Origin: Aquilaria yunnanensis | Taxonomy: Eukaryota; Streptophyta; Magnoliopsida; Malvales; Thymelaeaceae | NCBI GenBank assembly: GCA_039654915.1 | Contig: CM077594.1 | Span: forward strand, 104,360,893-104,424,892 | Direction: 5' to 3' | Length of the DNA: 64,000 nt | Part shown: positions 25,935 to 38,469 of the stretch, piece after piece | Numbering within the stretch: position 1 is the first letter of the stretch | Layout: each line of letters begins with the position of its first letter | Notes under the pieces: model-generated | Databases searched by the model: none | What the model was told of the DNA's origin: nothing | What the model saw: the letters and a program-made list of their open reading frames with translations, nothing else | Translations under genes and position numbers: made by a program

Positions 25935-26290
25935 TTTTGAGTTCAACAATTTAGTTAATTCATTTTAACTTAAGTTAATTGACTTATTTTTACTTTTATA
26001 TTTTTTTTATTTGAAATCAATTTCATTTGAAAGTCAATATTATGTAGATGGAATAATCCATTTGAAAATAAATTTTTATGATATCTTTAAATTTTTATGA
26101 TTTTTTTCCTTTTTAAGGCTTTAAACTAGAAAAATTCATAAAAAATAGTAAGACTATATAAATTATATTTTAAATAGATTATTGTAGTTACATAATATTA
26201 AATTTTAATTAAATTTATTTTTAAGTGAAAAAAATATTAAAATAAACTATTTTATAATAAATTGATTTATGTTAAAATAAATTAGGTGTA
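25935..26290. mobile_element. AT-rich MITE, copy 3 of 3, inverted
   Basis: Contains TTTGAAAGTCAATATTATGT, the reverse complement of the internal segment shared by 16485-16800 and 22255-22600, and the same outer TTAATTCATTTTAA-type terminus. It lies in the opposite orientation to the other two. Confidence 0.5.
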
Positions 26291-27065
26291 AAATCCTAAC
26301 AAACACTGACGTGCGCCAATGGCGGAATGGCGGATCCATGTATACGAGAAGGGCTCCATGGAGTATATGGACCCGTATTTTCTATTAAATTGTTAATAAT
26401 AGATAAAATATTATTTAGTAATTGGATCGTTTAATTTTTTATTAGACTCATATAATTTTCACTATATCTAATAAAGTAAAAAAAAATAAGTATCCTTTAC
26501 CTAAAAAAAAATGGGAAAGGGGTTAGGTTCTCACTATAAATGATTTTTTAAAGATAAAAATTTTACACTTTCTCCTAAATTTTCATATATTTTTCTACTT
26601 AGACCTTGAACATTTTTCCTACTTTTCTTTTCTCTTCAAACACATAGAAAAATTAAAGAGCTACTCTAACACATAACAAAGTCAATAGATCAATAGTGAA
26701 GAAATACATAATTTTAATGTGTAAATGGGGAATTTGTCTTTTAAATTCTATAATGAATACATATCTCAATATCTATTTTCATAATTCATATATAATTTTA
26801 TAACTCTAGTTGAAGTTGTTTAACCAATAATAAAAAATAGATGCTAAATCTGAATATGTTTTTAATATTTTCTTCTAAAAATAATTTTTCATCATTTATT
26901 TTGTACATGTAAATTTGTATGTTTTGTTATGTAATGTTATTATTTAGCATTTATATATGTGAATGGACCCTTTATTAGCCTACATGCTCGCATCTTGTAT
27001 TAGTCATGATCCGAACTTTTTCCAAACCGTACTTGAAATATTTAGGGAAGTTACATTCGTACATA
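26291..27065. other. Intergenic DNA, repeat-like, unclassified
   Basis: Around 26310-26390 a sequence with GGCGGATCCATG and ATGGACCCGT resembles dispersed plant repeats, but no ends could be set. The remainder is AT-rich with no gene. Confidence 0.35.
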
Positions 27066-27165
27066 TATGTGATCGCTTGGTCCAGTAGTAGAAGCGGGCT
27101 AATTCTCTCTTTCTTCTGATGGAAGTCACATATACGATTTTGGCCAAATAAATAGAGTACGTGCT
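27066..27165 (+). mobile_element. Possible decayed tRNA-derived SINE fragment
   Basis: TCGCTTGGTCCAGTAGTAGA resembles a pol III A-box region of a tRNA-derived SINE. About 45 bases on, GGAAGTCACATATACGATTT sits where a B box would be but is degenerate. No 3' tail or target duplication could be fixed. Confidence 0.35.
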
Positions 27166-30100
27166 GACATAAAAAAGTAGTGGATTACAAATGTGCTCAT
27201 AATATAGTAAGAGGATGTTTTAGTTCAAAGATTTTTAAAATGCTTGGAATGTATTAATGATTTTGTAGATTATTTTTTTTTATATTTAGAAGCAAAGTAG
27301 AGTAAAATTTTTTAGAGTAAAATCCCACAAATTTAAAAGACAAAAACATTGAGTACCAATGATATGGAAAAGAATTCAAACCATATCGTTTTTTTTTAGA
27401 TTGAGAGAATAATCCCTTGAATCCTTTTTTTCCCAGTGAAGGTCATCCAATCACAATTTTCTGGAAAGTAACTTTCCTACCTCCAAGTGCAGGAAAATTA
27501 TTTTATATTAAACTATAAATGAAACATCTTTTTTTGAAAAATAAGAACCCAAAAGATAATTTTTCTCAATCTAACCAAGTACAATCTTGTTTGGATTAAT
27601 TTTTCTCACTATTGTTAGTCTATCACTTTTATCTTTGTTATTTGACGGGTTGTTACTTTCCAAAACATTGCTTGATGATACCAACCCAAAAAGGTAGGTC
27701 CTTGTAGTTCATATTGAGCCCTCAAATCTATTCAAATCAACCATGTCCAAGAGCCTCTTAAACCCAACGGTTAAGCTGACCTATATAAGCTTAGTAGCCT
27801 TCACCAACAAGAAGGTAAGCACAAGATGGGTCTCACAAAGGGACCACTGTCCCTCAAATCCAAGGGCTCATATGCTATGGGGATCAACTGAATAATCCAA
27901 CTGTCCTCATTGCACATAACTCTTCCTTCAAGGCCTATATAAAAGCATCGCATTGTTCATTTATGAGGTAATAATGTTAAGGCTTTGCTAGGCCAAAGTA
28001 AAGATTTACAAGGTAAGTTTAATTTTTTTAAGTTTAAGAAATTTATTTACACACTTAATAGTTCAATTAGTGAATTAATGTAGTGTATAATTAAGGAAAT
28101 GGCCATTTGACTAAGGTTAGCTCAAAAGGGCACAATAGTAATTTTTGCCCAAGAAAATCCTATTTTAGGTCACGGATGTGTTTGAACTATGGGATTAAAG
28201 ATATCAAAAAATATTTGTAGTTCCTAGTTCAAATGACATTTATGAAGTAGAGAAAAAAAGACTTTATAAGGCGTTGGGACCCAAATGGCATTATTAAGAA
28301 AGGTAGGGGATCCGAGAGATATTAAAGGGAGAATAAAAACAAAGAAGGGCTTTGGTTTGCTCATTTCTTCCCATACAAATGCAGCAGCTCTAAGTTCCAA
28401 ACCTCATCTCTATCAAATTCTTGTAAAATTGAAGCTCAAGAAGGTGATTTCTTGAAGCAACTAGCTCGATTAAGCTTAAGGAGGCAATAAAGCACATTCC
28501 TATCCTTGGTAAGCTTTAATTCTTATATTTGAGTTAAGGTTTAGGGTTTTACTAAGTGAATGAGGGCTTGGGTGTGTTGTATGATTGAATTCTAAGCTTA
28601 AATTTGACTTATGAAGGTTGAATAACAAGTTACAAGTGCAAATGTGCAAAGGTGGTTCAAGAGTTATGGTTTGTGATCCTCTAAAAGGTAAGGGCGTGTG
28701 AATGCTAATTTCATGCATATTACTCATAATACGATCATATTCTAAGTGTTTTATGCTTTGATAATTAATTTTTCTAGGCTTGAGCCAAGGCTACATTGAT
28801 TTGTAAGAGTTTGGTGCAAGTGTGCTTGTGTGAACATGGAAAGTTTATGACTTGTGATATTGAAATTGGTAAGAAATTTTCATGTTTCCAAGTATTTATA
28901 TGATGCATTGACATGTCTTCTAATATGTGTGCAAGTTAGGAGTTGGTTGCTAATGGATTGGTTTAAGTTTAAGGGCTTGAAGGAGCTTGATATGCAAGAA
29001 AGCCCGAAAACAGGGGATGGCATGGCTTCGCAACATTGGGCTGCCACAAGGAGAGTAGAGTGATTTGGCCGTTGGCACCGCAACATCGAGGTGCATTCCT
29101 CCTCAAGTTATGGTAGCCTTAAGGGTACTCCAACACATCGGTTTCAAAGCATGTACCAATCTAAGGTGTTTTGAACCTTTGGTTGAGTTTTAAACTGCTC
29201 CTAAGTTCATATAAATGCATATGTTAAAGAGTCAAGTGATGGTCAAGTAAAAGCTTAAGGTCTAAGAAAGATATTGAGACCTTAAGAGTGACTAGGGTAT
29301 TAAGTACCTAAAAAAGGCTTCAAATTTCAAAAAGTACCCTAACTAAGTTACCTAACTTAGTAAGTTAAACTGTCAAGCTAAGTTAAACTTTTGTACAATG
29401 TGATAAAAGAAATAAGTAGCAAGTTAAAGTTGCTAAAACAAGGCTATTGTTTTGTGAGTTAGGACTAGGTTGAGGATGGATACCCACCATAGGACTCAAT
29501 TATTGGTTATTAGTTAAGACCTCAAGATATATCCAGCTCGCATCAAGAAGCATTTATATATTATTATATAATTGCATGTCTTAAAATTTTACCTCATATG
29601 ATTTAATTCCTTACTGAAAATTATTGAATTCCCACAATTCTAAGTGTCATATTATGCAGATTCTACTAGTGTGAATTATAGCACCCAGCAAGTGGGTTGC
29701 TAAGAAAGTTCTGACTACAGCTACTAAATACTTGAATCATATTTGATTCTAAGTTATTTGATTAGCAATTTATATGCTAAACTAAGTGTTTGATTGTGGC
29801 CTTCTTAGTTGTGGGCCAAGTACACGGGGAAGTCAGGTTTTTATCTTGGAAGTTACAAGCTCAGGTGGGAAACATCATTTTGAGGTCTCATATTAGATCT
29901 TTGTGAATATAGTTTGATACTTGTGTACCTAGTGGCCTCTAGTATAGGATATTCTGTTAGACTTTAGAGTGCACATACACAAATTGTTGCTTTTGAATGT
30001 GTATAAAGACAATGAATGTATATAAAGTTGATACTTGAAGTTTAAATAAATTTTGTTTTATAACTTTGATGTTGTGTTTTATGTTTATGCTTTTTACTAT

Positions 30101-30619
30101 GCCATACCAAATTATGCATTGGTTTGTTCTTTATAACTCGAGAATTGCTGAAGTTAACCTTGCATAGTGCATACTTCTAGTGTAATGAACTAGTAGCATA
30201 TAAGTTTTAATTCACACAAGTATCAACTTAGCCAATTGCAACTAAGAATGGGACTACTAAATCCCAATTTAATTAATGGCTCTTGGTTGGCCCTACACTG
30301 GGGTAAATCAATGACCCTTACAAATAAGCACTTTCACTTAAACCCTTTCATTTTAAAATATTTCATTTGTTTCACATTAATTGAGCATTTTATCGTTTTT
30401 GATTTGAGTTTGGTTTGAACGTATTCATGTTAATATGTATTAAAAAAATTCTTAAAAAAAATGTTTAGAAACTATAATCTTTAAAGTTTCATTTTGATAT
30501 AAAATATTCATATTTTTATAATAAATTTTGAAAGAAATAAAATCATGAAATCATAAATTTTAAATAGTAAAAATGTCAGTTTTTGTGAAAGCGGGGAAAT
30601 AATACTTACTTGAGTGCTA
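27166..30619. other. Gene-less 3.4 kb, possibly an old LTR-type repeat
   Basis: No long coding frame on either strand; the frames at 28500-29090 have no recognisable domain. TATATAAA at 27936-27943 could be a promoter of a dispersed element, and the mixed-composition sequence from there to about 30400 looks like non-coding LTR or leader sequence. I found no terminal repeats or primer site to prove it. Confidence 0.35.
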
Positions 30620-30830
30620 AAGTACTTTTCGCTCTTGGCTTAGTAGTTAAGGACCTAATGGGACATAAAAGAGGTTCAAAATTTGAATCCTGACATCCAT
30701 ATACCCTACAACATGACTCATAAAAGTTGGTTCAGTTGTCACTTTGGTACCAAAAAAACTAACATGGCTCTTGGCCTTATTACTATAATAGTATACTTCC
30801 ATTAATAAATTTGTATAATGCTTCTAAATA
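30620..30830 (+). mobile_element. tRNA-derived SINE (probable)
   Basis: An A-box-like TGGCTTAGTAGTTAAGG (30636 on) is followed about 37 bases downstream by a B-box-like GGTTCAAAATTTGAATCC (30673-30690). This pair and spacing are typical of plant SINEs transcribed by RNA polymerase III. The 3' end is AT-rich. Boundaries are approximate and no duplication was identified. Confidence 0.55.
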
Positions 30831-31974
30831 CTAAAAAAAGATAAAATAAAGTAGTTTGCGCATATTCTCGTTGTTGGCCCTTTTTTTTCAGATACTCATA
30901 GTTCAACGCCCAACCCGCAGCTTCAGAGGGCAGAGCATCATCATTACTCTTCTAAATCGGAATTTAAAAGAATTTTAATAAAAGAATTAAACGCTCCCAG
31001 AAACCTATTGAAAAGAATAATTCAAGCTGTTACAACTTGAAATAATCAATTGAAAGAATGATAAATACGTCAAACACTTCCAGAATTCAAAATAGTACTT
31101 GATTGGAGAGAACGGAGTCAACAGAGACAGTGGCATTACAGTAAATGCGACATGTATAGATGGATAGGTTTTGGTGGGGTTGAAAATTCGACGCCCATTT
31201 GAAGCGGCAGCCGGCAAGCGGTGTGAAGAGAAGAGAGGGAGTCATAGATACGTGTTTGAACACGCTGATTTAGATTTATCAAGACATCTCATTCTCATTT
31301 CTTAAGCAAACCATGTAAAAAGGATGCAACTCCAGCCTCCAGTCCCATCCATCACCGCGAAGCCTGACCCCACCAGCAAGCATACTTTATAGCTACCATT
31401 TCATTCATTTACGTTTTAGCACATGACGATTTGGTGTTCTAGATCCGGCTTCGCCCCTGGTCTGTTAGAGGAAACTTCGCTGGGTCGTGGGCCAGTCCGG
31501 AGACTGGCCCAATCACACACAGCCCATTCAATCGGCCTGTATGGGCTGGCTTGGACTCAGGCTGGATGTTCTTCAAAAGAAGCTGTTTGCTGCGCTGGAT
31601 AGCGCCGGGTCCGGTTATGGTCGTTTCCTCCCAAGGCCCATGTTTGCCGCATTAAAAAAACCAAGGTACCTTTCCATATTCAAGAGAAACAAAACGATAT
31701 CCGCTAAACACCAAAACTAAACAAAAGAAAATGTACCCAACCCTGGAGGAGTGTTTAGGGTGCGGTTTTGACCGGTTTCACTTTAAACCTAAATTGCGCC
31801 ATATGGAAATTGGGACTTGGGAGTCATCTTTGACACAACAACCATCATATTTACAGAGAGCATACACATTCTGATATCTGAAAACCAAAGTATCCCTTTT
31901 CACCACCCAGTTTTTTTTTTTTAAAACAAGAGGTCAAATGTTCGAAAATATCTCGCTGGAAGGACCAGTATCAT
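30831..31974. other. Intergenic DNA and 3' flank of the GDPD gene
   Basis: Less AT-rich patches at 31180-31240 and 31440-31640 give short frames (for example 31487-31720 plus) without recognisable domains. The part just below 31975 is the presumed 3' UTR of the minus-strand GDPD gene. Confidence 0.4.
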
Positions 31975-34891
31975 CTAGTGCTGTATCAATTCAGGAATGA
32001 GCTTTAAAAGAAACGCAAGCTCATTTTGTGAAAACCGAGGCTGTGGTTTCTCCTGAATTTTCTCGCCCCTGCCACCTACCAAATCCTCCCCCTCATTCGC
32101 CACGCTAGAAGGCTTCATCATTGCTCCTACCGCCTCGGTTATGTCCTGGACGAAATCAAATATCACCCCATCGATTCCCATCAGATGTTGCATGTACACT
32201 GCCTCCGCCACATTGCTGCAAAAATAATCAATTGGGCTAAGTACATTAAATATAAATCACATAAATCACCTATAAACAAATCCACACAAATTCTATATAG
32301 ACATTTATGATTTACATAGCAATACCCCCAAAAGTTAATAATACGTCAAATATATCACTTTTACTGTCTGTCACAATCATAGAACAATATGGTATCAAAA
32401 TTCAATTCAATGAGAATTATTTGAAAGTGCTAGAACTCAAAAGTTATTAGTACAAGTGCTATATTTTTACCATGATCCACATAGCAAGAAGTATGGTATC
32501 GAACATGACCCAAAAGTTATTAGGACGTCCACTATATCACGATCATTATTTTTCACAATCACAGAAAAATACGATATCACGATTTAACTCAATGAGAGTT
32601 ATTTAGAAGTACCAAGCACATAAAATTATTAGTAAAAGCCCTATACTTTTACCATGATTTGGAAGAACTGAGCACACAAAATTTATTAGTAGTAGGGCCT
32701 CCAATGTATCACTCACACTATGATCATAGAAATGCATGGTATCAAAATCTAACTTGAGACTTATTTATAAGTAGTAGGTATCCAAAAGTTTTTAGTACAA
32801 ACCATATATTTTCATCATTATTCATATAGCAACGAAGAGTCGGTATTGGACATGACACAAAAGTTACTAGCACATCCAATGTACTACAGTACAAACCATA
32901 TATTTTCATCATGATTCATATTGCAACGAAGAGTTGGCATTGGACATGAACCAAAAGTTACTAGCACATCCAATGTACTACTCTTACTATCAGTCACAAT
33001 CACAAAAAATATGTATCAAAATTTAACCCGATCAAAGCTATTTTTAAGTATTAGATGCTACTCTCACCATCAATCACATTCGAAGTTCGGTCATACATGA
33101 CTTCATTAAAATTACTATCAATCTTGTACCAGAAACTATCACTACCACTCATATTGTATGAGCCAACGAAAAATATTAACCATGTATCATCACAGGACAA
33201 TTCACAGGGCCGCCGAGGGAACTAGAAAACTTACTTCAATTTTCCATATGTGAGGAGAGAGAGCTTGGACTCTTTGATCTTGGTCACAGCTCCAGGGTTT
33301 CTGAACACGCCTTTGACCTCAGAGACAATGCCTTGTAAGCCTCCATCCAGGCAAAGCTTTATAGCTTCCTCCAGGGAATTCCTCCTCACATCATAGTATA
33401 TCTCTGTACCACCATTTGTCAAGAAGAAAACAGGGTACAAGCTCTGCAACTTCCTCAAAAGCAAAGCAGCATCTGGCTGGAAACTCGAGAAAATTATCGG
33501 CCTTTCTTTAGCACATTCAAACACAACCTGTCACGCCACAAAAACTACAGATTAGATTGGCATTGTGGTGCTGTGTTCACCGGCTAAAGTACAGCAGTGA
33601 ACTAAATGTGAAAGAGAAGTCGGTGGATTCCAAATAAGTGTACCTTTAAGATGGCTTGGAGGACGCGGAAGAGATAATCTTGTTCATAAACGATATTGTC
33701 ATCAAATTTCAACTCGATATTGAAACCCAATTTGGGATCAACTCTTTGGAAGGCTTCTTCGAGTGTGCAAAGAGGGTCATCTACTTCAACGTTCCACTCC
33801 ACTATTTTGCCGTCTTTGGTTTTGCGCAACAGAGTTTTCCCCACTTTTCCTTCTTCCTTTTGGGGCCCGTAGGCCAGGACTTCTGCCAGACACTGCTCCG
33901 TTACTCTTTTCTCAAAGATGGTACCCTGCAATAGTTCAGAAAGAAAAACAGGGTGACTAAGTTGTTACTTTCAAAAGACAAAGGGACTTGATTGAGAACA
34001 AAAATAGAAATTGATGTTAGTGGGACTTACGTCATCCATGGAGAAGATAAAGTTGTCGTGGAAAATGACTGGGCACTCATCCTTCGTAACCTATACGAAC
34101 CACAGTCTTTAGTTATTTTTTCTGTAAGCTAAAATATAAGCATAAGTTTGGCTAAATCACATTTGTTTTAAAATTAAAACAAAAAGCCAAATTCACCGGT
34201 CAAAACTTCTCGGACTACGTACACAAAAGCCCTTTCACTTGACTCGCTGGGGCAATTTACCCCTTGAACTGTGAGAATACATGCATTAATAATTCTATTT
34301 TATCAAACAGATTACGGACACGTGTGGGCAATAAAACAGGTCCGGCGCGGCGACCATACGACGCGGTCCCAAAAAAAAAAAAAAAACAGGAAAGAGAGAA
34401 AACCATCCGCTCTTTCAGATCAAAAGAAAGACAAGATCACGGAAAATCCAAAAGGTCATAGACAAGCATTTTTCTGAAGAGATTGAAGAAGAGGAGGGAA
34501 CGTGTAATTACCTGAACGTCGAACTCGATGAAGTCGACGGGAAATTTTGCGGCGGCGTTGAAAGATGCGATGGAGTTTTCCTTAACAAGCCTCATTCTCT
34601 TGTCGGAGCTCTGGAAGTTGTTCATACCGTTCCCGCGGTGACCCACCAGAAGAAACTTCGGGATCTTAAACGACGTCGTTCTGTTCAACTCCACCCCTGA
34701 AAAGCAGAAAGGGGCAAAAAACCAATCAAGCCAAATTGATTACGATCAAATAAAAAACACGGAGTCAATCGTGATTACTATCAGGATTGATGACCTTGAG
34801 GAAAACGGGTGGAGCAGAGAGAGAGGGATGCATTTTCGGGGACGACATCGAGGGAAGGGACGTCGGAGACGTGAACGGCCTTAAGAGCCAT
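31975..34891 (-). CDS. GDPD1-like: Glycerophosphodiester phosphodiesterase, GDPD1-like, six exons
   Basis: Hydrolyses glycerophosphodiesters from phospholipid breakdown to glycerol-3-phosphate and an alcohol. Exons (minus): 34891-34795, 34696-34512, 34090-34031, 33925-33644, 33527-33235 and 32215-31975. All introns have GT-AG ends, the frame is continuous, and the product is 385 aa. Catalytic landmarks of the GDPD barrel are present: FLLVGHRGNGMN (His52, Arg53), FIEFDVQ (Glu90, Asp92), CPVIFHDNFIF (His105) and FNIELKFDD (Glu185). The end of the fold is YGKLNNVAEAVYMQHLMGID, formed by the last splice. The N-terminus (MALKAVHVSDVPSLD) matches the GDPD1/2/3 group; Arabidopsis GDPD1 is plastidic and induced by phosphate starvation. 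A P1BS site lies upstream. The last intron is 1,019 bp and full of degenerate repeats. Exon boundaries are from sequence only, without transcript support. Confidence 0.92.
32320..33070. repeat. Degenerate tandem repeats inside the last GDPD intron
   Basis: A motif of the type CAAAAGTTA(T/C)TAG, then ATATATCAC- or CAATGTACTA-like sequence, then a GGTATC-containing stretch, recurs about every 100-130 bases. The two most similar stretches lie near 32820-32885 and 32885-32975 (TATATTTTCATCAT, GCAACGAAGAGT, ACATCCAATGTACTA). This accounts for the unusual length of this intron. Confidence 0.55.
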
Positions 34892-35111
34892 GGCCAGGGG
34901 GGCTGATCGGAGAAAAGTGAAACAAGAAAACTTCGTTTTCGTTAAAGTTTTCTTGTCGGTCGTATTATTCAGGACAGGGAGGGATTTGGGGGGTTTGTCT
35001 TGCGAGGATAGGATTTGGAAGGAGCGATTTATTTAAGGAGACGAGCACCAAAGAGGGCTAGATCTCTCTCACGTAGAATATTCCCTCCGCCATGCATCGG
35101 CATTATTCTCT

Positions 35112-35119
35112 GGATATTC
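35112..35119. promoter_or_regulatory. P1BS (PHR1-binding) motif upstream of GDPD
   Basis: GGATATTC fits the palindromic P1BS consensus GNATATNC and lies about 220 bases upstream of the GDPD start codon. PHR-type MYB factors bind this site in phosphate-starvation genes, and GDPD1-type genes are known members of that response. An 8-base degenerate motif can occur by chance, so position plus gene family is the argument. Confidence 0.5.
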
Positions 35120-35399
35120 GTTCCGTGATAACGCCACGCTGGTTCCGTCAACGTAGTACAAAATTATCGAGTTTAATTAATATCCAAATTTCAAATTTAG
35201 ACTGTTAATTAGGTTAGAAGCGTAATTGCAAAAAAAAAAAAAAAAAACAAAAGTTCGCTTTGCCTGAATTTGTCTAGAAGTTACTTTTGAGGTTTTCCAT
35301 GTCATTTTCTGAAATTTTCTCAAACAATCACCTTATGAGGTTTTATTAGCTCAAATGCACTTGTAAACTAATTATCTAGTTACAAGCGTCTATAACATA
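35120..35399. other. Intergenic, GDPD distal upstream region
   Basis: AT-rich, with an A-run at about 35229-35247. Nothing else recognised. Confidence 0.5.
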
Positions 35400-35634
35400 C
35401 TATCTTCGTCCTATATTCTTTGCACCATTTGACTTTTTTATATAGTTTGATTTGAATTTATTCATATTAGTATTTGTTAGAAACTTTTTTTGAAAATAAT
35501 ATTTAAAAACTATATGTCTTAATTTATCATTCTTATATAAAATTTCTTCATTTATATACTAAAATATTGAAAATAAAAAATTATATATTAATTACTGTAA
35601 AGTAAATAATACAAAAAATATGGGACGAAGGGAG
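35400..35634. mobile_element. Stowaway-like MITE, 235 bp
   Basis: Starts CTATCTTCGTCCTATATTCT after a TA (35398-35399). Ends ATATGGGACGAAGGGAG before a TA (35635-35636). The termini and TA duplication are those of Stowaway (Tc1/mariner) MITEs. Confidence 0.75.
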
Positions 35635-35898
35635 TATTTTTTAATACACGAGCTAGTGCTCTTTATAATTTTCCATGTTGAGAGGAAATAGAAAACTTAT
35701 ATTCAATTCTAGGCCAAAAATAATTTTTTATTTTCTTAGTTAAAGTTAATGAGCCTTTGCAATAACGTTTGCCATTTGATTGCCTATCATCACTAGATGG
35801 ATGGTTAGGGTATTTTCTCTTGATCTTGAATTGCTTAAACCCAAATTTTGAGACTTGATTGAGTTTGGTCGATTTGAAATTCGAATTACTGGTAATTA

Positions 35899-36480
35899 CT
35901 CCCTCCGTCCCTAATTGTTTGGAATGTTTGGATTCTCATGCATATCGAGTAAGGGCAAGAGTAGCCCTCGGTTACCAAGTTTACCCCTTTTGCCCTGCAG
36001 ATCAACCATACCCAGCCAACCTCCTTGCTTTTGACCCTGTCGTCCGTTTCACAGTCGCGTCGATTTGTCATCTGTCTTGACCCCCGCCTTACCTTTTTGA
36101 CCTCTTTGCTTTCAACCCCATTGTCTGTTTCATCATCTTGTTGATCTGTCGGCCATCGCCTCGATTTGTCAATTTGTCTGGTTGATTTGTTGCTCATCGT
36201 GTCGATTTTGCCATCCATTTGCCACTGTCAATTTGTCATGTCCCTCTCCGAAATCTGTCACCTCCTTCCCGCACTCTAGTTGTTGCCATTGCTTTCATTT
36301 GATGTTCCATGTTGAGTTTGGAGGAGAGAATTGAAGGTGGAAGAGTGGAATTGAGTGATAAGAAAATGAAAGGTATAATTGTAAAAGTAAATGGTAAAAT
36401 TTACTAGAAAGGAAAATGTTTTATAGAATTTGGAACAACCCAAAATAAAAATAGTTACAAATGATATGATATGGAGGAAG
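35899..36480. mobile_element. Stowaway-like element with unusual interior
   Basis: Starts CTCCCTCCGTCCCTAATTG after TA (35897-35898). The right end ATATGGAGGAAG (to 36480) is the matching but decayed inverted terminus, followed by TG rather than TA. The interior (36050-36240) is less AT-rich and repeats a TTGATTTGTTG / TCGATTTGTCA-type motif. At about 580 bp it is longer than most Stowaways. Confidence 0.5.
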
Positions 36481-37510
36481 TGTGATTTATTATTACTCAT
36501 TTGACTCATATATAATTTGTTATTTGAGGTCGTTCTAAATTTTTTAGATATTTTTATATTTGGTAAGTCATTTTATCATATTACCCAAAAATTATCATTT
36601 AAATATTCACACTTTTCATTTTTTTAATTTATGTGCAAAAGTAGAAGGACAAAATTGAAAAAAAAAAAAAAGGCAAACTTTCCTGTTAATTGCCGTGTCA
36701 AACCCTGTACAGAAATGTATACTGAATCATTGCACTTGGAGGAATTGATTGGATTTTAAAACATTAACAAGTCATCAATCAAGTTGTATTCCACAGAATT
36801 TTGTTAGAGCCTAGTATTTTTTTTGTTAGAGAATTTATGTATTCGAAGCTCCTAGTATTTAGAATATGGGGTCAAATAATATCTAACTCAAGTTCATCAA
36901 TTTTATTTTTCGAGCTCAATTTCACACTCAGACTCAAACTCAATATGTCTCAATTAGAGTTCTGACTAGAGCAAAGCAAACCACTAAGATGGATGCAGGC
37001 CTGGAGATGGGACGCAGGAAGTGCGTGATATCTTGTCCTTGTGTGTGATTGGGTCACGTGGCACACTCAGGTGCTGGATTCTCTAATAAGGATTTCGTGT
37101 TTGTTTCACGCAATGCAAGTGCGCGTGTGGAAAAAAGAAGTATTTTTGCTATTCCTTTAGGATCCTTTTCTTTTTCTTCTTCTTCTTCTTCTTTTTCTTT
37201 TTCTTTTTACTTTTTCCTTTTGGCTCAAGGGGAATTGTTCCCGCCTGCCAAACAACTACAAAAGCAGGAGGAATATCCAGCGAATATCTGGTTGTGTGTT
37301 AAACTAGCATCGTCTAACGCGCTGTCGTTTCTTTGAACACAAGAAATAAGAATTCTAGAAAGGCCAGTGGTACGTAATTGGCATTTATTGCGGTCTGCCA
37401 TTTCCGTGGATTGAGATCTTCTCAACTTCACTTGAGCATGAGGTCCAAATTTGTTGTTTCCGGTGCACAAAGCGAGGCGCTCTCTAAACATATTGTTAAT
37501 GTTTATTTAT
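36481..37510. other. Intergenic DNA, no gene supported
   Basis: Includes a (TTC)n-rich tract at about 37170-37210 that creates serine/phenylalanine-rich frames. A G-box core (CACGTGGC) lies near 37055. No domain-like product found on either strand. Confidence 0.45.
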
Positions 37511-38051
37511 AGAAATGTTAATAGGTTGGATTTGGGTTTGATGAAGATGTTTTTATATTCTATCCATGACTTTAAATATTCTACTAATATTTTACCCATC
37601 ACTTATTTAGTAGATAATTTTTATATTCATATTCTACTTATTTTTAGACGTGTTGTATCGGGTAAAATTTATCCACTCACCATACTTCTACAATAACAAT
37701 TTTGTTGAGTCATGTCATGTTTAATATTACATTTGTCACTATTAAAAACATTTATTATACCTTATCTATTAAAGCAACTCATGTTTGTTTTTAATTCTAT
37801 AACTTATTAATTATATTTTTATTTTTATAACATAACTAATACTAATATGTTATATACACGTGCATACGCATGTATATAGGTTGGATGTAGGGCGGGTGAA
37901 TCTTAAACCCGTATCCTACCCAAACCCGTCGACGAGTGAAAAAAAAAAAACCACATCCAGCTTAAACTCGATCAATTGTTAAAAAGACCAAACCCATTGG
38001 ATCGGATGCAACCAGATGTCCGTCAAATTGGACATCCATTGACATCCTTAC
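37511..38051. mobile_element. hAT-type MITE, 541 bp, with 8-bp duplication
   Basis: The element starts AGAAATGTTAATAGG and ends with the reverse complement of GTAAGGATGTCAATGG. A perfect 8-bp duplication TTATTTAT flanks it (37503-37510 and 38052-38059), the length expected of hAT elements. No transposase. Confidence 0.65.
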
Positions 38052-38059
38052 TTATTTAT

Positions 38060-38469
38060 ACTACTGCTGGAGAATGATCAATTTCAGTTTTATAACTTTT
38101 TTATATTTTTTTTAAATTCAGTCATAAAACTTATCAACAAGTCCTAAAATTTTGGAAAAAGTCATTTTTGTTAACTTCAATCGTTTTAGTATATGGTTTT
38201 TTTTATTGTTTTGGTTCCCTATTTAATTTTTGCCTTAACTATGCCATGCTTATCTTTGGACTTTCATTATTTCATACGAGTAATTCATGCTGGTTTTGTC
38301 TACTTTAGAGAGCACGATTAGGAAGACTATTGTTTTTTAGTCCGTGAACGATATCGATCTATGGTAAGAGCCACGTTAGCCTTCGGTGTCTTGGTCATTT
38401 TTTTTTTTTTGCTTCTCTTTTTAATTTTAATTTTAATTTTTGGATTCTCTCTTTGACTCAAGTAGGAAC
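38060..38469. other. AT-rich intergenic DNA
   Basis: No gene. T-run at about 38399-38410. Confidence 0.5.
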
